From contig UCEY01000053.1 in the NCBI GenBank assembly GCA_900471605.1, forward strand, positions 29,181-93,180: a stretch of DNA of 64,000 nucleotides, written 5' to 3'. The stretch comes from Hyphomicrobiales bacterium (GTDB taxonomy: Bacteria; Pseudomonadota; Alphaproteobacteria; Rhizobiales; Rhizobiaceae). Positions 16,853-25,196 of the stretch are shown one piece after another. A model generated the notes under the pieces. That model made no database searches. It saw only the letters and a list, made by a program, of their open reading frames with translations, and was not told where the DNA came from. A program made the translations under genes and the position numbers. How positions within the stretch are numbered: the stretch's first letter is position 1; each line of letters starts with the position of its first letter.

Positions 16853-18685
16853 TCATCCAAGTTCGGTCTTTTCGGAAGATTGTAGATTGTTCAGGCGAGC
16901 GTAAAGACCATCCTTACGCTTCGCAAGTTCCTGGTGCGTGCCTTCTTCTACGGCTCGCCCTTCGTGCATCACGACGATTTTGTCGGCGTTGATCACCGTC
17001 GATAGGCGATGCGCGATAACAATGACGGTTCGCCCAACCATCGCCGAATCGAGTGCCCTTTGCACCGCGGCTTCAGATTCATTGTCGAGCGCTGAGGTGG
17101 CTTCATCGAGAAGAAGGATCGGGGCGTTGCGGACGAGTGCCCGCGCGATCGACACGCGTTGCCGCTGGCCGCCGGAGAGGGTCATGCCGTTTTCGCCCAC
17201 CGGCGTTTCATAACCCATCGGTTGCGTGAGGATGAAATCGTGAGCATGGGCGAGGCGGGCGGCCTCCTCTACCTCGGCATCGGTTGCCTCAGGTCGTCCA
17301 TACCGGATGTTATCGCGGATCGTTCCTTCGAACAGATAGGGTTGTTGGGTGACATAGGCGAGGCTGTGGCGCAACGACGACTTGGTAACATTGGCTATAT
17401 CTTGCCCGTCGATCAAGATCTGGCCTTCAACTGGATCATAGAAACGAGGAATCAATGAGATGATCGTCGATTTGCCTGCACCCGAGGGGCCGACCAATGC
17501 GGTGGTTTTGCCGCCTTCTGCGACGAGGTCTACGCCCTCCAAAATCGGTGCGCCATTTCCGTAGGCGAATACGACGCCCTTCAACTCGATTTGCGCGTTG
17601 GTGATTTTAAGGTTCGGCGCGTCTGGCTTCTCGCGCTGCAACGGTTGCATGTCCAGCAACCCGTAGATCATCTTGGCATTCACGACCGCTCGCTCGATCT
17701 CCACCTGCATTCTGGCCAGCCGTCGCGCGGGGTCGTAGGCCATCAGCAGCGCCGTGATAAAAGCGAAGAAGGCGCCCGGCGGAACATTGTCGGAGATGGA
17801 GCGAAAGGAAGCATAACCGATCACGCTGGCAATCGCCAAGCCTGCGAATGTGTCCGTGAGTGGCGCCGTACGTTCCGACAGGCGCGCGATCCGGTTACTC
17901 TGCCTTTCGGAGGTTTCGATAATGCGCCGAACCCTCTTTTCCAGTTGGTCTTCCATCGTGAACGCCTTGACGACCGTAATGCCCTGGATTGTTTCCTGCA
18001 TGGCACCGAGCACCTTGCTACTCACCTCCACGGCATCGCGTGTTACGTTGCGCAGCCGCTGTGACAGGTAGCGAAGCGCAAAGATAAGCGGCGGTGCTAC
18101 GGCAAAGACGATCAGAGAGAGAAGCCAGTCCTTCGAGATCATCACCACAATCAACGATACCAACGTCAGCAGGTCGCGTGCGGTCGACGTGACCGTCAGG
18201 TTAAGAACATCCTTTACGCCACCAATATTCTGCGTGACTTGTGCGGTGAGTTGAGCAGAGCGTGCTTCCGCAAAAAAGCCCACGGAGAGCTTCAAGAGAT
18301 GTGAATATAGACGCTTCTGGTAACGGGCGACGATATTGTTGCCGATCTTGGAAAGTGTCACCGCTTGTCCATAAGTGGCCAAGCCCCGAACCACGAAGGC
18401 CGCAAAGATCGCCAGACAGATGATGAGGACCATATCGGCACGTTTGTTGGCGAAAGCCTCGTTGACAACGGACTCCATGATCCAGGCCGTGAAGGCGGTA
18501 GATAGAGCGGTCGCAATCAGACAGGAAATCGCAAAGGCATAGCCGCGGAGATGATCTTTGCCGTTTTCAGCGATCACCCGCTTCAGGACGCTGGTCACGG
18601 TTCCCGAATCTAGATGATTCTTACTGTTCTTCTTGGCCTTCAATTGGGGTTCCCCGCTCGCCGCACCAGCCGGTAGCTTTCTCAT
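16853..18685 (-). CDS. MsbA-like lipid/polysaccharide ABC exporter (fused TMD-NBD)
   Basis: A half-transporter of about 610 residues that works as a homodimer in the inner membrane. Six transmembrane helices (for example AFAISCLIATALSTAFTAWI, DLLTLVSLIVVMISKDWLLS) are followed by an ATPase domain with Walker A GPSGAGKST, Q-loop (AYVTQQPYLFEG), signature LSGGQRQRVSIARALV, Walker B ILLLDEATSALD and H-loop IAHRLS. This is the lipid A/glycolipid flippase type, consistent with export of the cluster's product. The frame stays open to a TTG at 18853 and an ATG at 18790; I chose 18685 because the family body starts soon after it, but no start has a good ribosome site. Likely first gene of the cluster. 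Confidence 0.85.
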   Translation of the reverse strand: MRKLPAGAASGEPQLKAKKNSKNHLDSGTVTSVLKRVIAENGKDHLRGYAFAISCLIATALSTAFTAWIMESVVNEAFANKRADMVLIICLAIFAAFVVRGLATYGQAVTLSKIGNNIVARYQKRLYSHLLKLSVGFFAEARSAQLTAQVTQNIGGVKDVLNLTVTSTARDLLTLVSLIVVMISKDWLLSLIVFAVAPPLIFALRYLSQRLRNVTRDAVEVSSKVLGAMQETIQGITVVKAFTMEDQLEKRVRRIIETSERQSNRIARLSERTAPLTDTFAGLAIASVIGYASFRSISDNVPPGAFFAFITALLMAYDPARRLARMQVEIERAVVNAKMIYGLLDMQPLQREKPDAPNLKITNAQIELKGVVFAYGNGAPILEGVDLVAEGGKTTALVGPSGAGKSTIISLIPRFYDPVEGQILIDGQDIANVTKSSLRHSLAYVTQQPYLFEGTIRDNIRYGRPEATDAEVEEAARLAHAHDFILTQPMGYETPVGENGMTLSGGQRQRVSIARALVRNAPILLLDEATSALDNESEAAVQRALDSAMVGRTVIVIAHRLSTVINADKIVVMHEGRAVEEGTHQELAKRKDGLYARLNNLQSSEKTELG

Positions 18686-19182
18686 GTGCGGCGTATTAAA
18701 CGCTTGCCGCACACTTTGCCAACCACGCAGATACGATTCTGGGTAGCCGTTGCTCCTGTGCAAGGGGCCTGACAAGACGTTGGACGTCATCCCGGAGCCT
18801 AAAGACTTATTTGACCATGGGGTGAGGGTGCAAGTAAGAAGTTGCTCGTCCAAATTCCTACCGGGCCGGCAGGCACTTTTATGCTGGCGCTCCCGGCCAG
18901 CGGATCGCCAGCAAATTTAATAATGCGCGGGCGTCGGGACCGTGTCTTCGCCGAGAACGGTCTTGATGCGTGGCTGGTAAGCTCAAATCCGCACCGTCCA
19001 GACAAGCTCTATCCTCCCGCCTGACTTACACAGGAGATATATTCCTCTGTGGGACACTACACGCGCGGGCAGCCCGATGCCCTGGAGATGATGACGGAAT
19101 CGAGACGGCCGCAGGCGCCACCGCGCTTACCGTAGCCGTCGATAACTTAGTCAAAAACAAAAGCAATCGCAGGGAAAAATGG
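18686..19182. other. Intergenic region between ABC exporter and tRNA-Thr
   Basis: About 500 bases without a convincing gene. It should hold the promoter of the reverse-strand polysaccharide operon. Short frames on both strands (for example around 18799-19005, reverse) have no recognisable domain and no good ribosome site. The first 170 bases could instead be an N-terminal extension of the exporter. Confidence 0.4.
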
Positions 19183-19254
19183 TGCTGCTAGAGAGATTTG
19201 AACTCTCGGCCTCTCCCTTACCAAGGGAGTGCTCTACCCCTGAGCTATAGCAGC
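19180..19254 (-). tRNA. tRNA-Thr (anticodon GGT)
   Basis: The reverse strand folds as a complete cloverleaf: acceptor GCTGCTA/TAGCAGC, D-arm with AGGGGTAGA, anticodon stem CTCCC/GGGAG with loop TTGGTAA (anticodon GGT at 19220-19222), T-arm GAGAG-TTCAAAT-CTCTC, discriminator A and an encoded CCA. It reads threonine codons ACC and ACU. It lies beside the polysaccharide cluster; tRNA 3' ends are common integration targets, but I see no duplicated tRNA end nearby. Confidence 0.97.
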
Positions 19255-19406
19255 GTCAGCCGGCGCGATAGATCCGCGTCGTCGGCAGCGGCCTATTGCC
19301 ATAGGTTCACCGGCAGTGCAAGCCGCAAATTCCAAGTTCTTTGTCGAGGAATGGGGAAAACGTCGCTTCCGCTTCCAAGAATCCAGGTTTTTGGGTATGG
19401 AGAGCC

Positions 19407-19637
19407 ATGGCGAATGACGAAGAACGGCATGATTTAGAGGGTGGGGATACCGGCGAAGGCCGCGGCGAGCGGCATCGCAGGGCGGCTCAGGCCCGCGAGG
19501 CGCAGCGCAAGGCGAAGGCCGCGGCCAAGCTTCGCGAAAATCTGATGCGCCGCAAGACGCAGGCCCGCGCCCGTCGGGCGGGCGAAGAGGATTCGACACA
19601 AGGGCTGCCTGCCGCAAAAACGGACGAATCATTGTAA
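19407..19637 (+). CDS. Small highly charged conserved hypothetical protein upstream of murA
   Basis: A 76-residue hydrophilic protein (start MANDEERHDLEGGDTGEGRG) with an Arg/Ala/Lys-rich helical centre (AQAREAQRKAKAAAKLRENL) that could bind nucleic acid or form a coiled coil. The ATG follows a TATGGAGAGCC ribosome site. It lies 126 nt before murA in the same direction; a small basic protein in this place is familiar from rhizobial genomes, which supports its reality. No function is known to me. Confidence 0.65.
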   Translation: MANDEERHDLEGGDTGEGRGERHRRAAQAREAQRKAKAAAKLRENLMRRKTQARARRAGEEDSTQGLPAAKTDESL

Positions 19638-19763
19638 CTTATGCGCCAAGACAGCCCGGCAATCAGGCAATTCCGGCAGGCCATTTTAGCAATCATTGAA
19701 GCAGCGGCGGATTTCGTCTAAGGACGCCTCCTTTCGCGCTCTCAGAAGGAAGAGTTACAACTT

Positions 19764-21056
19764 ATGGATCGCATCAGAATTTTGGGCGGCAATGAACTCA
19801 AGGGCACCATTCCGATCTCGGGAGCGAAAAATGCCGCCCTGCCGCTGATGATCGCCTCCCTTTTGACGAGCGATACGCTGACCCTCGAAAACGTGCCGCA
19901 TCTGGCCGACGTGGAACAGCTCCTGCGCATCCTCGGCAATCATGGGGTCGACGTCGCGGTCAACGGCCGCCGCGAGCGTCAGGAGGAAAGCTATTCCCGC
20001 ACCATCAATTTCACTTGCCGCACCATCGTCGATACGACCGCCCCTTACGAGCTGGTCTCGAAGATGCGCGCCAGCTTCTGGGTCATCGGCCCGCTGCTGG
20101 CCCGCGAAGGCCAGGCGCGGGTTTCGCTGCCGGGCGGCTGTGCGATCGGCACGCGTCCGGTCGATCTCTTCCTGGAAGGCCTGCAGGCACTCGGCGCCAC
20201 GCTCGAGGTCGATGGCGGTTATGTGAACGCGACGGCTCCGAAGGGCGGCCTGATCGGCGCCACCTACGTCTTCCCGAAAGTCTCGGTCGGCGCCACCCAC
20301 GTGATGATGATGGCGGCGACGCTTGCCCGCGGCACCACGGTGATCGAAAACGCCGCGCGTGAGCCGGAGGTCGTCGACCTCGCAAAATGCCTCACCGCCA
20401 TGGGCGCCAAGATTTCAGGCGCCGGCACCAAGACCATCACCGTCGAGGGCGTCACCTCGCTCTCCGGCGCCCGCCACCGCGTCCTGCCCGACCGTATCGA
20501 GACCGGCACCTATGCCATGGCGGTCGCCATGGCCGGCGGTGATGTCGTGCTCGAAGGCACCGAAGCCGCGCTGCTCGACAACGCGCTCGATACGCTGCGT
20601 CTGGCCGGCGCTCATATCACCGAGACGGAAAGCGGCCTGCGCGTGGTGCGCAACGGCAACGGCATCCAGCCGGTGGATATCACCACCGAGCCTTTCCCCG
20701 GCTTCCCGACTGACCTGCAGGCGCAGTTCATGGCGCTGATGACCCGGTCTTCCGGCGTCTCGAACATCACCGAGACGATTTTCGAGAACCGCTTCATGCA
20801 CGTGCAGGAACTCGCCCGCCTCGGCGCCAGGATCTCGCTGTCCGGCCAGAAGGCCCGTGTCGAAGGGGTGCCGCGGCTGAAGGGGGCTCCGGTCATGGCG
20901 ACCGATCTGCGCGCCTCCGTTTCGCTGGTCATCGCCGGCCTGGCCGCCGAAGGCGAAACCATGGTCAGCCGCGTCTATCACCTCGATCGCGGTTTCGAGC
21001 GACTGGAGGAGAAGCTCACCCGCTGCGGTGCGGTGGTCGAACGCGTCAGCGACTGA
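19764..21056 (+). CDS. murA: UDP-N-acetylglucosamine 1-carboxyvinyltransferase
   Basis: A 430-residue cytoplasmic enzyme that transfers enolpyruvate from PEP to UDP-GlcNAc, the first committed step of peptidoglycan synthesis and the target of fosfomycin. K22/N23 in SGAKNAALPLMIASLL bind substrate; C126 in SLPGGCAIGTRPVDLFLEGL is the cysteine that forms the PEP adduct and confers fosfomycin sensitivity. ALPD-type repeats, VLPDRIETGTYAMAVAMAGG and FPTDLQAQFMAL are family signatures. The ATG follows AGAAGGAAGAG. A strong terminator follows, so despite the conserved neighbourhood it ends its own transcript. Confidence 0.98.
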   Translation: MDRIRILGGNELKGTIPISGAKNAALPLMIASLLTSDTLTLENVPHLADVEQLLRILGNHGVDVAVNGRRERQEESYSRTINFTCRTIVDTTAPYELVSKMRASFWVIGPLLAREGQARVSLPGGCAIGTRPVDLFLEGLQALGATLEVDGGYVNATAPKGGLIGATYVFPKVSVGATHVMMMAATLARGTTVIENAAREPEVVDLAKCLTAMGAKISGAGTKTITVEGVTSLSGARHRVLPDRIETGTYAMAVAMAGGDVVLEGTEAALLDNALDTLRLAGAHITETESGLRVVRNGNGIQPVDITTEPFPGFPTDLQAQFMALMTRSSGVSNITETIFENRFMHVQELARLGARISLSGQKARVEGVPRLKGAPVMATDLRASVSLVIAGLAAEGETMVSRVYHLDRGFERLEEKLTRCGAVVERVSD

Positions 21057-21084
21057 TCGAGCCTGAAAGCCGATATTTCGCAAG

Positions 21085-21119
21085 GGACGGCGGGGGAATT
21101 GCCCTTGCCGTCCTTTTTT
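21085..21119 (+). terminator. Rho-independent terminator after murA
   Basis: GGACGGC pairs with GCCGTCC, with an additional inner pairing (GGGGGAATTGCCC region), followed by six T residues, 28 nt after the murA stop. Confidence 0.88.
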
Positions 21120-21196
21120 GCATTTCTATCTCTTGCATGCGCCCATCTTTGATCCCGCCTCATATTGTTTGATCCGGCATCCACGGAGATTTTCCC

Positions 21197-22039
21197 ATGA
21201 CCGATATTCAATCCCCCGTCTGGTTCATCACCGGCTGCTCCACAGGCTTCGGCCGCGAGCTCGCCAAACTGACGATCGACCGCGGCTGGCCGACCGTGGT
21301 GACCGCCCGCGGCCGGGATCGCGTTGCCGATCTCGCCGACGGCAAGGATCATGTTCTGGCGCTCGATCTCGATGTGACGGACATGAATCAGATCTCCGAT
21401 GCGGTCGCGGCCGCCGAGCAGACGTTCGGCCGCATCGACGTGCTGGTCAACAATGCCGGCTACGGTTACCAGGCCTCGATCGAGGAAGGCGAGGAGGGCG
21501 AGATCCGGGCGATGTTCGATGCCAATGTCTTCGGGCTGTTCGCCATGACCCGTGCCGTGCTGCCGGGCATGCGGGCGCGGCGCAAGGGCCATATCCTCAA
21601 CATCACCTCGATGGCCGGCTTCATGGGGCTTCCGAGTTCCGGCTATTACGCGGCGAGCAAGCATGCGGTGGAAGGTTTTTCAGATGCGCTCAGCCTCGAG
21701 GGCGCGCCGCTCGGCATCAAGGTCACCTGCGTCGAGCCAGGCCCCTTCCGCACCGACTGGGCCGGCCGCTCGCTGAAGCAGACGCCGAGCCGGATCGCGG
21801 ACTATGCCGAAACTGCCGCCGCTCGCATGGGCGCGACTTCCGGTTACAGCGGCAGGCAGCCGGGGGATCCGGTGCGGGCCGGCGAGGCGATGATCGCCGC
21901 GACCGAGGCGGCCGAAGCCCCCCGCCATCTCGTGCTCGGCGCCATCGCTTATAACGCTGTCACGCAGAAGCTGAAGGAGCGGGTGGCCCAGATCGAACTC
22001 TGGGAGGAGATCAGCCTCTCCGCCGATTTTCCGAGCTGA
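21197..22039 (+). CDS. Short-chain dehydrogenase/reductase (classical SDR)
   Basis: A 280-residue NAD(P)-dependent oxidoreductase. Residues near the start give the cofactor motif (TGCSTGFGRELA, TGxxxGxG type), followed by VDVLVNNAGYGYQ (NNAG), ITSMAGFMG (catalytic Ser) and YYAASKHAVEGFSDAL (YxxxK). The C-terminal extension (APRHLVLGAIAYNAVTQKLK) resembles the oxidoreductase subgroup often annotated as retinol-dehydrogenase-like SDRs. The substrate cannot be predicted. It interrupts the conserved murA-hisD neighbourhood and has its own start behind GGAGATTTTCCC. Confidence 0.88.
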   Translation: MTDIQSPVWFITGCSTGFGRELAKLTIDRGWPTVVTARGRDRVADLADGKDHVLALDLDVTDMNQISDAVAAAEQTFGRIDVLVNNAGYGYQASIEEGEEGEIRAMFDANVFGLFAMTRAVLPGMRARRKGHILNITSMAGFMGLPSSGYYAASKHAVEGFSDALSLEGAPLGIKVTCVEPGPFRTDWAGRSLKQTPSRIADYAETAAARMGATSGYSGRQPGDPVRAGEAMIAATEAAEAPRHLVLGAIAYNAVTQKLKERVAQIELWEEISLSADFPS

Positions 22040-22104
22040 AGAGAACGGCGCGGCTGGTCTCCCGCCTCCTTGGCGGTCGTCGCGGCATCCGATAGTATGC
22101 GTCC

Positions 22105-22854
22105 ATGGCGGCAGAGGCATCGGACAAAACCACGGAGACGAACCGGCTCGCCTGGAACGCGGGCCGATTTGATGCGTGGGTATCTGCGTTCGGGAGCCCG
22201 GAAGCCGAGGCTGCGAAACTCGTTGCCGAACCGGAACGCATTCTGCGCCGCCTTTCCCCATACCTCGGAGAGATCGTCGGCAAGCGGATTTGCAATGTGC
22301 AGGGTTCTCACGGGCGCGTCGCGGTAGCGCTCGCCCGGCTGGGCGCCAAGGTGTCGGTCATCGATTTTTCGCAGGAGAACCGCCGCTTCGCGCTGGACCT
22401 CGCCGCAGCCGCCGGCGTGGAAATTGACTATGCGCTCTGCGATATCATGGAGGCTGGCAGTCTGGGTTGGACCCACAACTTCGATGTGCTCGTGCTCGAG
22501 CTGGGAATTCTCCACTACCACCAGGATCTGGAGCGCTTTTTCACGGTAGTGCGCCAGCTCGCGGCGAACGGGGGGATGCTCCTGCTGAACGAATTCCATC
22601 CGGTCCAGCGGAAGCTGTTCTGGGGCGAGGGACCGCGGGACTACTTCCGCACCGACCTGATCGAGGCCGACGTACCTAATCCCAATGCCGCCGGCGCGCG
22701 CCTCGGAAGATGTCTCTATCGCTTCTGGACCATGGGGGACATTGTGACCGCCGTGATCCAGGCCGGTTTTACCGTGGCAAGGCTGGACGAACACCGGGAC
22801 TGGACGGACCCAACCATCCCTGGTTCCTTCACGCTGGTCGCTCATACGCGATAG
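22105..22854 (+). CDS. Class I SAM-dependent methyltransferase
   Basis: A 249-residue cytoplasmic methyltransferase. After a short helix (TNRLAWNAGRFDAWVSAFGS), motif I appears in an unusual form (KRICNVQGSHGRVAVALARL, where VQGSHGR replaces the usual DxGxGxG), then VSVIDFSQENRRFALDLA, VDYALCDIMEA-type motif II/III residues and DVLVLELGILHYHQDLERFF. The C-terminal ALHL-like lid (LYRFWTMGDIVTAVIQAGFT) fits ubiquinone/UbiE-like small-molecule methylases. Target unknown. It is convergent with the methyltransferase at 22945, with about 90 nt between stops. Confidence 0.75.
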   Translation: MAAEASDKTTETNRLAWNAGRFDAWVSAFGSPEAEAAKLVAEPERILRRLSPYLGEIVGKRICNVQGSHGRVAVALARLGAKVSVIDFSQENRRFALDLAAAAGVEIDYALCDIMEAGSLGWTHNFDVLVLELGILHYHQDLERFFTVVRQLAANGGMLLLNEFHPVQRKLFWGEGPRDYFRTDLIEADVPNPNAAGARLGRCLYRFWTMGDIVTAVIQAGFTVARLDEHRDWTDPTIPGSFTLVAHTR

Positions 22855-22944
22855 CAGGCTCCGCGACCGCGAGTCCATGTCGCGGCCCGAAACCTCCGAA
22901 ATCCACAAGCCTATACCAATGCCGGAACGAATGCCGGCGGCGCT

Positions 22945-24006
22945 TCAGGCCCGCACCTCGAATATCATATTGAATGGCGTCTCGCTCGCCCGCCGGAAAT
23001 ACGAATAGCCGGCGTCGAGAGCCACTTTGCGAAGCTTCATCTCCCCGGCCTGCGCTCCAAGGCCAAGGCCTACTTCCTGAGCCATCGAGGCGGGAGTGCA
23101 GATCATGGTCGAGGCGCCATAATAAACACGGCCGACCGGGTTGAGATTGTCCTTCAGCCCGTCATGCGCGAAAGGTTCGACGATCATCCAGGTGCCGTCC
23201 TTCGCCATCGTCTCGCGGATATGGCGGCCCGCGCCGACCGGATCGCCCATGTCGTGCAGGCAGTCGAACATGGCGACGAGATCGTAGTTGCCGGCCGGGA
23301 ATTCCTTCGCCGAGGCTTGGCGGAAGGTAACTCGGTCGTCCACGCCCGCCTCCTGCGCCGCGCGCTTTGCACGCTCGATGGAAGGACCGTGGTAGTCGAA
23401 CCCGTGGAAATGCGACTTCGGAAAGGCCTTGGCCATGAGGATGGTCGAGGCGCCATGGCCACAGCCTACGTCGGCCACTTCCGCTCCGCGTTCCAGCTTT
23501 TCATGGACGCCCTGGAGGGCGGGAATCCATTCGTCGACCAGATGGCTGTTGTAGCCGGGTCGGAAGAAGCGTTCCGTGCCCCGGAACAGACAGGTGCTGT
23601 GCTCATGCCATCCGAGGCCGCGGCCCGTGCGAAAGGCTTCTTCCACCTTTGGCTCGTCCATCCACATCGACTGGATGATTTCAAAGGCGCCCCCGAAAAA
23701 GGCCGGGCTGTCTTCACTGGCAAACACCATGGTCTGTTCGGGCGTCATGGCGAACTTGTTCGAATCCTCATGATAGGAAATGTAATCGGCGGCGGCCATG
23801 GCGGCGAGCCATTCGCGCACGTTGCGTTCGGTAAGCCCCGTCGTTTCTGCCAGCTCCATCGAGGATCGCGGCCGGCCGTCCATCATCGCCCGAAACAGGC
23901 CGAGATGATCGCCGAGCACGACGAGAACGCCGGAGACGCCGGCGCCGAGATCGCCGACCAGACGGCCGACGAGTGCATCGAGTTTCTGCATGTCAGGTTC
24001 CTGCAT
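22945..24006 (-). CDS. Winged-helix plus SAM methyltransferase (Rv2258c-like)
   Basis: A 353-residue protein with an N-terminal winged-helix dimerisation domain (LGLFRAMMDGRPRSSMELAE, TTGLTERNVREWLAAMAAAD) and a C-terminal Rossmann methyltransferase (VADVGCGHGASTILMAKAFP, FHGFDYHGPSIERAKRAAQE, YDLVAMFDCLHDMGDPVGAG). This two-domain layout matches Rv2258c-type O/N-methyltransferases. I chose the ATG at 24006 because GGAGG lies at ideal spacing (5 nt) before it; the alternative ATG at 24018 has no ribosome site. Substrate unknown. Divergently transcribed from the DUF2948 gene across a long gap. Confidence 0.85.
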   Translation of the reverse strand: MQEPDMQKLDALVGRLVGDLGAGVSGVLVVLGDHLGLFRAMMDGRPRSSMELAETTGLTERNVREWLAAMAAADYISYHEDSNKFAMTPEQTMVFASEDSPAFFGGAFEIIQSMWMDEPKVEEAFRTGRGLGWHEHSTCLFRGTERFFRPGYNSHLVDEWIPALQGVHEKLERGAEVADVGCGHGASTILMAKAFPKSHFHGFDYHGPSIERAKRAAQEAGVDDRVTFRQASAKEFPAGNYDLVAMFDCLHDMGDPVGAGRHIRETMAKDGTWMIVEPFAHDGLKDNLNPVGRVYYGASTMICTPASMAQEVGLGLGAQAGEMKLRKVALDAGYSYFRRASETPFNMIFEVRA

Positions 24007-24694
24007 GGCATCCTCCATAGCTACGCCGCCCCAGCCCGATATCTCACCCGCCGCGATTCTACGCCGGGGCCGCACACCGTCAATGAAGCATTCGGACTAG
24101 GCGACCGATCGGAAGGCTTAGCTTTCCGTCGAACGACAGCCCGGTTCAGGTTCCCGACTGTCCGATGACAGCGCGAATGCCGACAGGAGCCTCTGTCTCC
24201 GCGAGAGAGACAGGCCGCAGCCCGGATGGTCCATTGCGCGCGATCCTTCGCGCACGGGGACGAAATGCGGTTGATCGGCATTTACTTCCGTGTTCCGTCA
24301 AGCACTTGGCGGATTTCTTATCCGCCGGCATCCCCGCAGCCAGGGCGCCGGCAATAATAGCCGCATCATCGGATGGGAACCGGGTTCGCGAACCGGCTGC
24401 CTTCACCAAGGTTCGAAAGTGCCCGGTTCCGGTGATGGTCGTCGAGGCGGTGAGGAGGGCCTGGAAATCCTCCGCAACCGAAAAGGCGATCGGGGCAGGC
24501 GGAAACCTACCTCACATCATTACCCATGCCCCTGCCTGCCCCATTCCCCTTCTCGAACCGTGCCGCGCGTCAGTCGGCGCGGATAAAGCTGCGTTCCGTC
24601 CTGCACGCCGCCGTTGCTTCTTGGCCCGCCGCATCCTATCTCAAGTCCCAGGAACATTCGCGTGAACGCGCGCCTCTTAACGGATTTGGAAGCG
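24007..24694. other. Long non-coding gap upstream of the DUF2948-hisD operon
   Basis: About 690 bases between divergent genes. Frames exist on both strands (such as 24165-24665 forward), but their translations are Arg/Pro-rich shadow type with no domain. Two weak stem-loops are visible: CGGAA..TTCCG near 24108-24126, and GGGGCAGGC (24492-24500) facing GCCTGCCCC (24534-24542). Promoters for both flanking genes must lie here. Confidence 0.5.
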
Positions 24695-25129
24695 ATGACC
24701 GACTTGAAGCTGCTTGCCCTCGACACCGACGATCTGGGCGTCATTTCCGCCCATATGCAGGATGCCGTCTTCAAGGTGGGCGATGTGCGCTGGTCGCAGC
24801 CCGAGCAGAACTTCTCACTCGCCGCCAACCGCTTCGTCTGGGAGAACGCCGCGGCCAGGCAGCGCAAGGGTTTCGAACGCCGCCGTGCGGCGATCGTCTT
24901 CAAGCGCGTCCAGGCGGTGCGCTCGACCGGCATCAACCGTGGCCGCAAGGACGAAGTCCAGTCGCTGCTCGCGATCACCTTCTCGCAGAAGGGGGACGGT
25001 CCGGAAGGCACGATCGAACTGATCCTTTCCGGCAAATCGACGATTGCGCTCGATGTCGAATGCATCGAAGTTGCTCTTGCGGATGTCGGCGGCGCATGGG
25101 AAACGGCATCCAAGCCCCGTCATCCCTGA
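24695..25129 (+). CDS. DUF2948 family protein
   Basis: A 144-residue cytoplasmic protein (MTDLKLLALDTDDLGVISAH, DAVFKVGDVRWSQPEQNFSL, NRFVWENAA, RRAAIVFKRVQAVRSTGI, LSLLAITF-type core, ELILSGKSTIALDVECIEVA). It matches DUF2948, which in alphaproteobacteria is regularly placed between murA and hisD. Function unknown. The ATG at 24695 is preceded by GGATTTGGAAG. It probably forms the first gene of an operon with hisD (67-nt gap) and the two genes that follow. Confidence 0.88.
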   Translation: MTDLKLLALDTDDLGVISAHMQDAVFKVGDVRWSQPEQNFSLAANRFVWENAAARQRKGFERRRAAIVFKRVQAVRSTGINRGRKDEVQSLLAITFSQKGDGPEGTIELILSGKSTIALDVECIEVALADVGGAWETASKPRHP

Positions 25130-25196
25130 TCTGGCCCCTTTGCCCGAACGGCCCGACCGGGATAACATCGTTTTTTGAGCTGGAAGGGATATCCGC

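Noticed and set aside
19180..19254. tRNA-Thr as the integration site of the polysaccharide cluster
   Set aside because: The tRNA is intact, but I found no duplicated tRNA 3' end and no integrase near 11-19 kb, so the link is not supported.
24165..24665. A 166-codon forward frame in the 24.0-24.7 kb gap
   Set aside because: Composition (Arg/Pro/Ala-rich) is that of a non-coding GC-rich frame, with no domain or ribosome site.
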